This document shows positions 1 to 6,500 of a stretch of 41,098 nucleotides of DNA, piece by piece. Each line of letters starts with the position of its first letter. Position 1 is the first letter of the stretch. The position numbers were made by a program, and so were the translations under genes. This DNA is from a virus. The stretch spans positions 1 to 41,098 of IMG/VR virus record IMGVR_UViG_3300046491_000464. The stretch is one strand, 5' to 3'. The notes beneath the pieces were generated by a model. That model made no database searches, was not told the DNA's origin, and saw only the letters and a list, made by a program, of their open reading frames with translations.

Positions 1-120
1 ATGTACGGACAACATGGGAGCACCGCCGCCATGCCGGCCTGGCTGTTCGACCGCTGCATTGCCGTGGCCGCAGAACTGGAGCGCATGCATGGCGCCGTTC
101 GCGGCTTCGTTTCTCAATGA
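1..120 (+). CDS. 3' end of an unidentified gene (partial)
   Basis: An open frame runs from the first base to a TGA at 118-120 and encodes 39 residues. They include an amphipathic stretch (FDRCIAVAAELERMHG) that looks like real protein. The frame is open at the window edge, so the ATG at position 1 may be an internal methionine. I do not recognise the product. It is probably bacterial flank or the end of a larger gene. Confidence 0.35.
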   Translation: MYGQHGSTAAMPAWLFDRCIAVAAELERMHGAVRGFVSQ

Positions 121-221
121 CATCGGCGTTACGCCGGGCTTTCGTATTCCTGATCCAAATTGGCAGCAAAACATAGTTGATCTGGAAACAATTGGATAGA
201 TTTCCGCCTACCAATAGTTCA

Positions 222-227
222 TATAAT
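222..227 (+). promoter_or_regulatory. -10 element ahead of the small secreted protein gene
   Basis: A perfect TATAAT lies 44 bases before the start codon at 271. No good -35 is found at 16-18 bases, so the promoter is only probable. A short inverted repeat (CGGC/GCCG) follows in the untranslated leader. Confidence 0.35.
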
Positions 228-270
228 TCCTAAGCGAAACGGCACGCTTTTGCCGCACCGAGGAATAAAA

Positions 271-552
271 ATGAAAAAAATATTGGTCGCAGCGATCACT
301 CTCAGCTTCTCGCTCTCTGGATTCGCCTATGCTGACAAGGGCGCTGGACATAGCACCAGCACAAGTCATCCGCCCAAGGAGTCCACCGGCACAGGCGCCA
401 AGGCAGAACGCGAGCACGTCGATGGATACATGAAGAAAGATGGCACCTATGTCTCTGGTTATGATCGCTCTACCAAGGACGAGACCAAAGACAATAACTG
501 GTCCACCAAGGGCAATACGAATCCTGAGACGGGCAAGGCAGGGACCAAATAA
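271..552 (+). CDS. Small secreted hydrophilic protein
   Basis: This 93-residue protein has a clear signal peptide: MKK, then a hydrophobic stretch, then a probable cleavage site after AYA at residue 22. The mature part is very hydrophilic, rich in Thr, Ser, Lys and Gly, and contains DGYMKKDGTYVSGYDRS, a short motif often seen in small exported proteobacterial proteins. The ATG at 271 is chosen over an upstream in-frame start because AGGA at 261-264 is well spaced and the signal peptide begins there. It is followed 3 bases later by another exported protein gene and is probably co-transcribed with it. The function is unknown. Confidence 0.7.
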   Translation: MKKILVAAITLSFSLSGFAYADKGAGHSTSTSHPPKESTGTGAKAEREHVDGYMKKDGTYVSGYDRSTKDETKDNNWSTKGNTNPETGKAGTK

Positions 553-555
553 TCC

Positions 556-864
556 GTGAAGTTCATCAACGCGATTCTTCTCGCCCTGGCGCTTGCCGCG
601 CCAGGCGCACACGCCCAGCTGGCGCCGCCCGAAAAGGTTCCGATCACAAAACCTCAGAAGCAGGCTGAGCCGGACGAAGCTCAGCTGGAGTCGCACGGCC
701 ACTACCGCAACAAAGCCGGCCAGGATGTCCACGCACCAGCGAAAAGCAAGGATGGCCAGGTACCGGTCGGCGCCAGCGCGCAGTGCCGAGATGGCAGCTA
801 CAGCTTCAGTCGGAGCCATCGTGGGACGTGCTCGCATCATGGTGGTGTGGCGAGTTGGTTGTAG
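556..864 (+). CDS. DUF3761-like small exported protein
   Basis: This 102-residue protein starts with GTG and a signal peptide, probably cleaved after AHA at residue 20. The C-terminal end has the pattern CRDGSYSFSRSHRGTCSHHGGVASWL in two halves: a Cys-Arg-Asp-Gly turn, then Cys-Ser-His-His-Gly-Gly-Val-Ala. That pattern is characteristic of the DUF3761 family of small periplasmic proteins of unknown role. The middle (VDVHAP-like, N-K-A-G-Q-D) is linker. It follows the 271-552 gene by 3 bases, so the two form a pair. The family call rests on the recalled C-terminal pattern only. Confidence 0.65.
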   Translation: MKFINAILLALALAAPGAHAQLAPPEKVPITKPQKQAEPDEAQLESHGHYRNKAGQDVHAPAKSKDGQVPVGASAQCRDGSYSFSRSHRGTCSHHGGVASWL

Positions 865-889
865 CCCGCGCACCATCCAATGCGCGGGC
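864..889 (+). other. Strong hairpin after the exported-protein pair
   Basis: A perfect 9-bp inverted repeat (GCCCGCGCA / TGCGCGGGC, loop 873-880) begins at the stop codon of the 556-864 gene. No T-run follows, so it is not a standard intrinsic terminator. It may protect the 3' end of the mRNA. Bases 890-1036 after it are AT-rich and hold nothing else I can identify. Confidence 0.5.
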
Positions 890-1036
890 CCGGTAGAAGA
901 CAGAGCGCAATCCGCCGAAGAATAATCCGCAAGCGCAACGGCGCCTGCGGGGTGTGACAATTGATGAGTTTTTTGATAATTAAAACTGTTAGGCTCTCAA
1001 GTGTTCGTCTAGGTTTAGTAGGCTAGGGCTTTCGCG

Positions 1037-1065
1037 TCGGCAATTAAAATAGTAAAAATTATATT
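1037..1065 (+). promoter_or_regulatory. Candidate promoter of the 1121-1995 cassette
   Basis: TCGGCA (1037-1042), a 17-base spacer and TATATT (1060-1065) give a moderate sigma-70 match in an AT-rich stretch. The start codon lies 56 bases downstream, with GGAG at 1112-1115. Confidence 0.3.
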
Positions 1066-1120
1066 GCTTTCACTCCGCAATCGTGAGAGCGTTGAGTCGT
1101 AACTCGTCAGTGGAGCATAT

Positions 1121-1519
1121 ATGGGGAATGGCGTTCTAACTGGACATGCTGTCAAGGTGGTCGGGGTCAATGCTGACCACACTTATGTGTCCAGTGATGA
1201 TGGTCGAATATGGGGTTGCTTCGGGCGCACCACCGGAGGGCAGCCGATTTGCTCGGGGCCTGGGAATGTTGACCAGGCTCACTGCCTGTCGCTCCCTCTT
1301 AATACCGCTGGAATTCGCTATGGAATTACGGGAGTCTGCCATCAAGCGGCCAATCGAATTCTGCACCCATCCACGGAGGTGGTCTCGAAAGCAAAAGGCT
1401 ACCGGACGAGTTTCTTTGCATATGGCACCTATGGACGCGATGCGTACGGCAGGCAATGTAGTCCTGCGCAGAATGCTTGGCCTGAACTGAAGGCCTGCCA
1501 TTTGCACGTGCACCCATAA
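1121..1519 (+). CDS. Unrecognised protein with a GVCHQAANR motif
   Basis: This 132-residue protein has no signal peptide. The visible pattern is a Gly/Ser-rich first half, DQAHCLSLPLNT, then GITGVCHQAANRIL at about residues 69-82, and a Cys/His-rich tail (KACHLHVHP). A Gly-x-Cys-His/Gln centre with a later His recalls the nucleophile region of papain-like or transglutaminase-like folds, but this is a weak resemblance. GGAG at 1112-1115 supports the ATG. The partner gene starts 12 bases after the stop. GC content is lower than in the phage structural genes. It could be flanking DNA or phage cargo; the function is unknown. Confidence 0.6.
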   Translation: MGNGVLTGHAVKVVGVNADHTYVSSDDGRIWGCFGRTTGGQPICSGPGNVDQAHCLSLPLNTAGIRYGITGVCHQAANRILHPSTEVVSKAKGYRTSFFAYGTYGRDAYGRQCSPAQNAWPELKACHLHVHP

Positions 1520-1530
1520 GGATCTGTACA

Positions 1531-1995
1531 ATGAACAGCCACGACAAATTTGATGCGATCATAGCTAAAATCCATAGCTCGGATCGAATCAAGGGAGGCA
1601 GCATGGACGTCCGACATGAAGAATTCAAAGCTTTAACCGATGCGTTTCTCGGCGAAGACTATGATCCGGCCAAGCTTGCAGATGTAGAGAGCTTGCAGGT
1701 GAAGGCACAAGACGCGCAAACTACCTTCTATAACCGGTACTCTCAGGGTCACATGAGTCCGGAGCAATATGTTCGCGCAGCCAACCACACTTGGGGTATC
1801 ACATTCGTCGCCTGTCATCGGATTTTGGGCACGCGAGACTTCCAAAAACTTTTTGATGCAACCCCGTCTGAACTGGGTGCACACATCGACTTGAATTCTT
1901 TCCTAGCATCGGAAGGGCTCGCGGGCGACGCTGCTCAAACGGTGATCCAGGCCGACATAGTCCAGAGCCGGCAGTTTACTCCTTCCGCTTGGTAG
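1531..1995 (+). CDS. Unrecognised helical protein, partner of the 1121-1519 gene
   Basis: This 154-residue, probably cytosolic and mainly helical protein has no signal peptide, membrane segment or known motif. Acidic and helical stretches (EEFKALTDAFLGEDYDPAK; VESLQVKAQDAQTTFYNRY) alternate. A second methionine at residue 25 (SMDVRHEEF) is a possible alternative start. AAGGAT at 1518-1523 supports 1531. Tight spacing suggests co-expression with the upstream motif protein, for example as substrate, partner or immunity protein, but nothing in the sequence settles this. Confidence 0.6.
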   Translation: MNSHDKFDAIIAKIHSSDRIKGGSMDVRHEEFKALTDAFLGEDYDPAKLADVESLQVKAQDAQTTFYNRYSQGHMSPEQYVRAANHTWGITFVACHRILGTRDFQKLFDATPSELGAHIDLNSFLASEGLAGDAAQTVIQADIVQSRQFTPSAW

Positions 1996-2220
1996 CGTCC
2001 TGCCTCCAATGCGCTGCGCTTGTTGCGTGGCGCCCCGCCACATCCAACAACATCCTGAGCATCCCCTTCATCTCCTGCGGTTCGCGCTCAATGGCGGCAA
2101 GGTCCTCATTGGCCAGCTGGCGGGTGAGCCAGTTCGCAGACAGCCCTCAATAGCCGCGCGCAGCAGGGACTCGTACGCTCTGCCGCGCGGCCAGTCACGC
2201 GCCAGCACCAAGACTTGCTT
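1976..2220 (-). pseudogene. Frameshifted remnant of a phage-type gene
   Basis: Read leftward from 2220, the strand encodes LVLARDWPRGRAYESLLRAA and then IEGCL. After a one-frame shift near 2120-2130 it continues as NWLTRQLANEDLAAIE and REPQEMKGMLRMLLD, ending at TAA 1976-1978. Both parts have normal helical protein composition, and neither has a start codon of its own. The + strand frame over the same bases (2009-2224) has poor composition. The first part resembles the short frame at 3910-3990. It is probably decayed phage DNA; the original function is unknown. Confidence 0.45.
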
Positions 2221-2232
2221 TTAGTGAAAAAA

Positions 2233-2261
2233 TTGCGAAATTGCGAAATTTCGCATACAAT
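2233..2261 (+). promoter_or_regulatory. Promoter with built-in operator for the HTH-ImmA gene
   Basis: TTGCGA (2233-2238), a 17-base spacer and TACAAT (2256-2261) form a good sigma-70 promoter. The spacer contains a perfect 14-bp palindrome, TGCGAAATTTCGCA (2242-2255), and another half-site, TTGCGAAA, overlaps the -35. Binding of a dimeric repressor here would block RNA polymerase. The gene just downstream encodes an HTH protein, so autoregulation is likely. The expected transcript start is at or next to the ATG at 2269. Confidence 0.6.
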
Positions 2262-2268
2262 TCACCAA

Positions 2269-3402
2269 ATGAATAGTGATTACAAAACCCCTGGCCAGCT
2301 TATCAACTCCCTTCTCGACGAGCGCGGCTGGAATCAGCGACTCCTTTCCAGTGTCCTGGACTTAGGAGAATCCACCACCAATAAACTTATTTCCGGTAAG
2401 CAAGCAATTACAGCCGAGATTGCCCTCGTTCTTGAGGAAGTTTTCGAAGTCCAGGCAGAAATTTTTTTGACGCTGCAAAAAGACTATGACCTTGCTCGCG
2501 CTCGACTGGTGGCTCGGCGCGACCCGCAAAGAGCTACTCGGGCTGAATTATTCAAAGGGCTGCCGGTTAGTGAGATGATAAAGAGAGGCTGGCTGAGTCA
2601 AACTGATATACGGGACGTTCCAGCGATCGAGAGAGCATTGTCGGATTTTTTTAGGGTGAATTCCGTTAGCGAGATCGAGTTCCTGCCGCACGCCGCGAAG
2701 AAAACTGCAGTTCATGACGATACAACTCCAGTACAACTTGCTTGGCTATATCGAGTGAAGTCGATAGCGCTTGAGATGATGGTGCCGCCTTTTAGTGAAT
2801 TGTCTGCTCGACGAGTGGTTGCAAGCTTAAAATCTTTGATTATCTCTCGCGAGGGAGTAAGGAAAGTTCCACGACTTCTTGCTGAAGCGGGTATCCGCTT
2901 TGCAATCGTTGAATCGCTTCCTGGCGCTAAGATTGATGGCGTGTGTTTTTGGCTCGACGACAACTCTCCCGTGATTGCACTTTCATTGCGCCATGATCGG
3001 ATTGATAATTTTTGGTTCGTTCTACGTCATGAGTTGGAACATGTCATTAGGGGGCACGGCAAGGATCGTATCAGCGTTGATGATCTCGATGGCGACCGTG
3101 CCGGGGTTGGTGAGGAAGTGTCGGAGCAAGAACGTCAGGCCAACGAAGCTGCTGCTGATTTTTGTGTCCCTGAAAAAATGCTTGACGCCTTTATTGCCAG
3201 GAAAGAGCCATTCTTTAAAGACGCGGATATCAAGAGCCTCGCAACTGCGCTGAGTGTTCACCCTGGCCTTGTCGCTGGCCGGCTTCAATATAAAACCGGA
3301 CACTACGATCGGTTCCGCGAACATCTTGTGAAAATTCGTACAGTGGTGTCACCGGGTGCCACTGTCGATGGATGGGGTGACATTGCTCCGGTTGGCCATT
3401 GA
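2269..3402 (+). CDS. HTH regulator fused to an ImmA/IrrE metalloprotease
   Basis: This 377-residue protein has an N-terminal XRE/HigA-type helix-turn-helix (about residues 8-70, with the recognition region around LDLGESTTNKLISGKQAI). The C-terminal half is an ImmA/IrrE-type zinc peptidase with HELEH at 254-258 and a likely third ligand, Glu293, in NEAAADF. Members of this family sense stress or a partner and cleave or release repressors. The ATG at 2269 is chosen because it starts the HTH fold; an upstream in-frame start would put 18 odd residues in front and lies before the promoter. No Shine-Dalgarno is visible, which suggests leaderless translation. A partner gene follows after 9 bases. 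Confidence 0.85.
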   Translation: MNSDYKTPGQLINSLLDERGWNQRLLSSVLDLGESTTNKLISGKQAITAEIALVLEEVFEVQAEIFLTLQKDYDLARARLVARRDPQRATRAELFKGLPVSEMIKRGWLSQTDIRDVPAIERALSDFFRVNSVSEIEFLPHAAKKTAVHDDTTPVQLAWLYRVKSIALEMMVPPFSELSARRVVASLKSLIISREGVRKVPRLLAEAGIRFAIVESLPGAKIDGVCFWLDDNSPVIALSLRHDRIDNFWFVLRHELEHVIRGHGKDRISVDDLDGDRAGVGEEVSEQERQANEAAADFCVPEKMLDAFIARKEPFFKDADIKSLATALSVHPGLVAGRLQYKTGHYDRFREHLVKIRTVVSPGATVDGWGDIAPVGH

Positions 3403-3411
3403 AAGGATTAA

Positions 3412-3882
3412 ATGAAAACGAAAGCACAGCAACTACAGGACATTCTTCGTCTTTTCCGCCAAGAAACAGGACGTGATGCCGCAGATATGAATGAAGTAGC
3501 GCAATTTGCCATTCAACGCGGTGTGACTCCGCCGGTTCCCAAAACACCAGTAGCGTTGTTAGCAGAAAAACTTTCAGCTGCTGCACGCGAGGAAACCTCC
3601 ATTGACTCGCAAAGCGGGCGGCCCTATAGGGTGAACTTTGCTGTTACCGAGAATCAAATGACCCTATGGCACACATTGGATCATGCACCTAGGCGAATTG
3701 CGCATAAAGGACTAATGCAGCGACGAGAGCAAATGGTGGGTGACGCCGTTTCACTGGCGGATGATGCTGAGCACTGGAATCGGATAAATCCGACGGACAA
3801 TCCAATTCAAATTCCACTCGACTTTGAATTCGACGTCATGCTTCGACGGAATGCGCCGCCAGATAATGAGATTGCGGCGTAA
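3412..3882 (+). CDS. Unknown partner protein of the HTH-ImmA regulator
   Basis: This 156-residue protein has AAAGGA at 3402-3407 ahead of its ATG, so it is translated as a pair with the metalloprotease regulator. The C-terminal half contains LWHTLDHAPRRIAHKGLMQRR and then EQMVGDAVSLADDAEHWNRI, a helical His/Arg-rich pattern that I recall next to HTH-ImmA genes elsewhere, without an assigned function. No catalytic motif, signal peptide or membrane segment is visible. It could be the effector, the substrate or a modulator of the protease. It converges on the Rz gene, 107 bases away. Confidence 0.7.
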   Translation: MKTKAQQLQDILRLFRQETGRDAADMNEVAQFAIQRGVTPPVPKTPVALLAEKLSAAAREETSIDSQSGRPYRVNFAVTENQMTLWHTLDHAPRRIAHKGLMQRREQMVGDAVSLADDAEHWNRINPTDNPIQIPLDFEFDVMLRRNAPPDNEIAA

Positions 3883-3909
3883 GCTGGAGTGGGGTGAGCG
3901 CGACATGTG

Positions 3910-3990
3910 CTATCGGCAGCCCGTGACCACCGCCTCTAGTTTGCCTTCGTACTTCCGCCCGCACATCCAGTCCCGCGCCAACGCCCGGTC
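3910..3990 (-). pseudogene. Short diverged copy of the LARDW segment
   Basis: The minus strand just after the Rz stop reads ALARDWMCGRKYEGKLEAVV and then TGCR before TAG at 3910-3912. It has no start codon in this frame before Rz1's stop. It shares LARDW, GR-x-YE, a spaced Leu/Ala pattern and a terminal GC with the remnant at 2140-2220. It could be a decayed gene or an uncoded relic. The + strand of 3883-3988 holds no gene. Confidence 0.35.
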
Positions 3991-4495
3991 AGTGCGATGC
4001 GCTGGCGGGCGGATCTCTCGGCCACGCGTCGCTCAGCGTTTTGACGTCGCTGGCGTGACGGTCAGCTTTTTCTGCCAGGTCTCGATATCGGCCCTGGCAC
4101 TCTCCAAGTACGGCTGCGAGGGTTGTGGTTGAGACACGGAGGGCATCGACGGTAGCGCTGGGCACGCCGCCGCTGATGGCGCCGAGGGTGTCGCGCAGGC
4201 TGACAGAAGCGCTGCTGGAACCAGCAGCCAAAGTGCGGATAAGGTTTTCACGGTTTGCTCCTTGCGCCGCGGCTTGCGCGACCTGTTCTGTCAATTGGGC
4301 TTCACGCTTGGCACTCGCAGCGGCATCGATCGCCTTCTGCTTGTCCCAAGCGCCCTGCACTTCCTTTCGCCCGATGTCGCGTTCATGCTCAAGAAATTCA
4401 TGTACGCCGAACGACAAGCCCGCCACCAAGGCACCGATGACGGCGATCTCGATACCGAGCCGATACGGGGCAAAAAAGTCGGTCAGCGCGCTCAC
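3989..4495 (-). CDS. Rz: Rz-like inner-membrane spanin
   Basis: This 168-residue protein has an N-terminal transmembrane anchor (about residues 13-33, GIEIAVIGALVAGLSFGVHE). A long charged, Ala-rich coiled-coil region follows, facing the periplasm. It ends with CQGRYRDLAEKADRHASDVKTL, typical of Rz/DUF2514-type spanins. Its start overlaps the endolysin stop as ATGA. Rz1 is nested inside it in another frame. Together the two proteins fuse inner and outer membranes at the last step of lysis. It is the last recognisable gene of the late operon. Confidence 0.85.
   Translation of the reverse strand: MSALTDFFAPYRLGIEIAVIGALVAGLSFGVHEFLEHERDIGRKEVQGAWDKQKAIDAAASAKREAQLTEQVAQAAAQGANRENLIRTLAAGSSSASVSLRDTLGAISGGVPSATVDALRVSTTTLAAVLGECQGRYRDLAEKADRHASDVKTLSDAWPRDPPASASH
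4033..4251 (-). CDS. Rz1: Rz1 outer-membrane lipoprotein spanin, nested in Rz
   Basis: This 72-residue product lies entirely within Rz in a different frame. It begins MKTLSALWLLVPAALLSACA: a signal peptide ending in the lipobox LLSAC with lipidated Cys19. The mature part is rich in Pro, Ser and Ala, which is standard for Rz1. It would sit on the inner face of the outer membrane and contact Rz across the periplasm. The length is close to other Rz1 proteins. The nested layout matches lambda-type two-component spanins. Confidence 0.85.
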   Translation of the reverse strand: MKTLSALWLLVPAALLSACATPSAPSAAACPALPSMPSVSQPQPSQPYLESARADIETWQKKLTVTPATSKR

Positions 4496-4980
4496 GCAAG
4501 CCTCCCGCCAGCTTTCAGATAGGCCTGCTCCAGGCTGGCCAACTGATTCTCGTGCTGACCGTAGCCAGCACCCGGCAGGCTGGCCCAGCGGCTACGACAG
4601 GCGGCGACGGCGGCTGCGAACTGGCCGGCCTCGACCAGCGGCAGCGCCGTACACTCGCGGATCAGTTGGATCGCCCACTTGTCCTGCGAGGCCGGGCCGA
4701 AGTCGGGCAGCAACAGCTGCACACGGTAATTGTCCCAATACCGCAGCATGTGTTGGTACCGGCCGGCGGCGTTCGACGTCAGCCCCGCGTGGTTGATCAC
4801 CTTCGACGGACGGCCGGCGGCGAACGGGTGCGCGCTGAAATCGGTGAAGATTTCAGGCTTGCCGTCGACGCCGGTCACTATGACGTCATAGCCATCGCAC
4901 TTGGTCGCGGGGCTGGTGCACGTGCCTTCCGAGAAGGCAATGGTATCAAGGAAGGCTTGCAGGTTCTGGCTGATAGTCAT
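4492..4980 (-). CDS. R: Endolysin, lambda R-type lytic transglycosylase
   Basis: This 162-residue protein matches the lambda R (GH104) pattern throughout: AFLDTIAFSEGT with the expected catalytic Glu18, GYDVIVTG, IFTDFSAHPF, SNAAGRYQHMLRYWDNYR, LPDFGPASQDKWAIQLI, and WASLPGAGYGQHENQLASLE. It cuts peptidoglycan glycan strands after holin release. There is no signal peptide, so export depends on the holin. The ATG at 4980 overlaps the stop of the small membrane gene before it. A longer upstream frame exists but its extra residues do not match the family. Confidence 0.95.
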   Translation of the reverse strand: MTISQNLQAFLDTIAFSEGTCTSPATKCDGYDVIVTGVDGKPEIFTDFSAHPFAAGRPSKVINHAGLTSNAAGRYQHMLRYWDNYRVQLLLPDFGPASQDKWAIQLIRECTALPLVEAGQFAAAVAACRSRWASLPGAGYGQHENQLASLEQAYLKAGGRLA

Positions 4981-5123
4981 AGCAAACTCACAAAGGCCAA
5001 GATGCCGATTAGGGACAGCGACAGCGTGCCGATGGTCCGCGTGCGCAGCCGTGGATTCAGGACGCCGTACAGGCATGCACCCAGAACGCCACAGGAAACG
5101 AGATATTGGGCGACGTGGCTCAT
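4977..5123 (-). CDS. Small two-segment membrane protein in the lysis cassette
   Basis: This 48-residue protein has two hydrophobic segments (about residues 5-21 and 32-48) joined by a basic turn, NPRLRTRT. It is locked into the operon by ATGA overlaps at both ends, with the upstream holin-like gene (5120-5122) and the downstream endolysin (4977-4980). The position and topology suggest a second holin, an antiholin or a pinholin-type protein. I cannot assign a family by sequence. Confidence 0.7.
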   Translation of the reverse strand: MSHVAQYLVSCGVLGACLYGVLNPRLRTRTIGTLSLSLIGILAFVSLL

Positions 5124-5467
5124 TTGTCGCTCCCGAGGAGGCGGCGCTTGAGCGTGCCGATCAGGTCAGCGGAATTGATCTCCACGAACAGTTCTCGCAC
5201 GACGGCCAGGGCGAAAAGGCCGACGAGGAACTCGAGGAGCGCTGGCACGTGTTCGCCTGGGATGTGCCAGAACTCGATCGCGGCTGGGGCGACATAGCCC
5301 GCGCACGCCAGGCCGGCGCCGAATGAAGTCGCCTTCTGCCAGAGCGTCAGGTCAGCGCCCAGGAACTTTAGCGAGAATGCCGCGCCGACCGCGCCCGGCA
5401 AATATGTCGCTGCGGATTTGATGGCGGTCGCCACAATGGCGGTCGCGGTGGTCACAGGTTCGGTCAT
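5120..5467 (-). CDS. Holin-like membrane protein
   Basis: This 115-residue protein has about three hydrophobic segments (around residues 20-38, 47-65 and 78-96) and a basic tail (GTLKRRLLGSDK). It stands in the holin position, just before a small membrane protein, endolysin and spanins. Holins form lesions in the inner membrane that release the endolysin. The start at 5467 follows the U-tract of a terminator hairpin at 5483-5503. The role is inferred from position and topology. Confidence 0.7.
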   Translation of the reverse strand: MTEPVTTATAIVATAIKSAATYLPGAVGAAFSLKFLGADLTLWQKATSFGAGLACAGYVAPAAIEFWHIPGEHVPALLEFLVGLFALAVVRELFVEINSADLIGTLKRRLLGSDK

Positions 5468-5482
5468 GTCGGCCTTTGCATG

Positions 5483-5503
5483 AAAAAACCCGCCGAAGCG
5501 GGT
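5483..5503 (-). terminator. Intrinsic terminator before the lysis genes
   Basis: On the minus strand the RNA reads ACCCGC, loop UUCG, GCGGGU and then six U. The stem lies between the hydrolase gene (stop 5512) and the holin start at 5467. Confidence 0.75.
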
Positions 5504-5511
5504 CTGGTTGG

Positions 5512-5970
5512 TTATGGGTTGATCGCGAGAAGTGCTGTCTCGCCGACGTGAGACAGGTCGGCGAACAGGTCGCGCCCGGCGGCGCGCAGCACGGCGGCCG
5601 CAAATTCGTAGCAGAAGAACGCGTCCGCCTCGGCCCAGTCCCGGCCAGGCGCGAGACTGAGGCCCAGCGCGCCACCCCAGTCATACGGCACCTTGCGCCG
5701 AGCTTGCTCCGCCGCCCACTTCAGTCCGGCCGCCGCATCCGGGACCTGGTACCGACGTTCCCGGACAATGACCTGGCCATTGATGGCCGTGGCGTAATCC
5801 ACCGCGCGCACGCCGTGCAGCATCGTCGCCTCGTAGCACTGGTCCGGGCCGACCACGATGGCGTGCGAACTGAGAGCGAAGGCGAAGCGGCTGCGCGGCA
5901 TAGCCCAGCGGATGAACCACGAGATCGGGTTCCAGCGGCGGTGGGTGAAAATCACTTTGATAGTGCTCAT
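5512..5970 (-). CDS. Papain-like (NlpC/P60-type, YiiX-like) hydrolase of the tail-lysis border
   Basis: This 152-residue protein has SSHAIVVG with His36 and later FFCYEFAAAVLRAAG with Cys120. The His-before-Cys order is typical of the circularly permuted papain-like amidases related to YiiX/YaeF. VPYDWGGALGLSL, just before the Cys, is also typical. Similar genes occur in phages between tail fibers and lysis genes, but their substrate is not established; peptidoglycan or a lipid amide are possibilities. AAGGAG precedes the ATG at a normal distance. The start and strand are secure. Confidence 0.7.
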   Translation of the reverse strand: MSTIKVIFTHRRWNPISWFIRWAMPRSRFAFALSSHAIVVGPDQCYEATMLHGVRAVDYATAINGQVIVRERRYQVPDAAAGLKWAAEQARRKVPYDWGGALGLSLAPGRDWAEADAFFCYEFAAAVLRAAGRDLFADLSHVGETALLAINP

Positions 5971-6011
5971 AAGACTCCTTGCGGTCGGGAACTTGATTGA
6001 ATTCTCGTGGA

Positions 6012-6500
6012 TCAGTTGCCCCAGCTCAGGCTGGCGGTGATGCCAGACGCGGTGACGCTGTGGCCGGTGTTGTCAGTGACGATGCACTGCAGCGTGGCGT
6101 TGGCGCCGCCATTGGCGTTGAGGGTGTATCCGTGCGAAACAGTACAGGCAGCGCTGGTGGATAAGCCCAGCGCGCAGCTATTGGGGTTGGCAGTGAACGA
6201 CCATGCGTAGGTATTGCCGCCACTACCGCCTGTAACTGACACACTGGGGTTGCATGTGACAGAACCGGCGCCACCGGCAGAGCTGACACTGTTCGCACTA
6301 TTGTTGCCGGTGACGTTCAATGGGATATACGAGCTTTTGCCATACAGGTCGGATAGGCTGATCGCCCCGGACGGCAAGCCGGCCAGCGCGCGCACATCGG
6401 AGTCGCCCAGGCTGATCGGGTAGGCGCGACCTGGCGTGACCAGGCGGATCTCGTTCATCACGTCGGTCAGACTAATGGTGCCGGAGGCTGGGAGCGTCAT
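6012..6500 (-). CDS. Small tail protein with GTISL/ISLSDLYG motifs
   Basis: This 162-residue protein begins LPASGTISLTDVMNEIRL and then GAISLSDLYGKSS, a repeated motif common in phage baseplate and fiber-end proteins. The rest is Ser/Thr/Gly/Asn-rich with two Cys pairs (VTCNP, NSCAL, AACTV, LQCIV) and beta-sandwich composition. This suggests an Ig-like or adhesin-type domain. The ATG overlaps the stop of the S74 fiber gene (6497-6500), so the two are translated together. It may be a fiber tip or a fiber partner that binds the host surface. Confidence 0.65.
   Translation of the reverse strand: MTLPASGTISLTDVMNEIRLVTPGRAYPISLGDSDVRALAGLPSGAISLSDLYGKSSYIPLNVTGNNSANSVSSAGGAGSVTCNPSVSVTGGSGGNTYAWSFTANPNSCALGLSTSAACTVSHGYTLNANGGANATLQCIVTDNTGHSVTASGITASLSWGN

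Noticed and set aside
864-889. Hairpin as an intrinsic terminator
   Set aside because: The stem is perfect but no T-run follows on either strand, so it is listed only as a hairpin.
2009-2224. 71-residue + strand frame
   Set aside because: The minus strand of the same bases encodes more natural protein in two frames; the + strand frame looks random.
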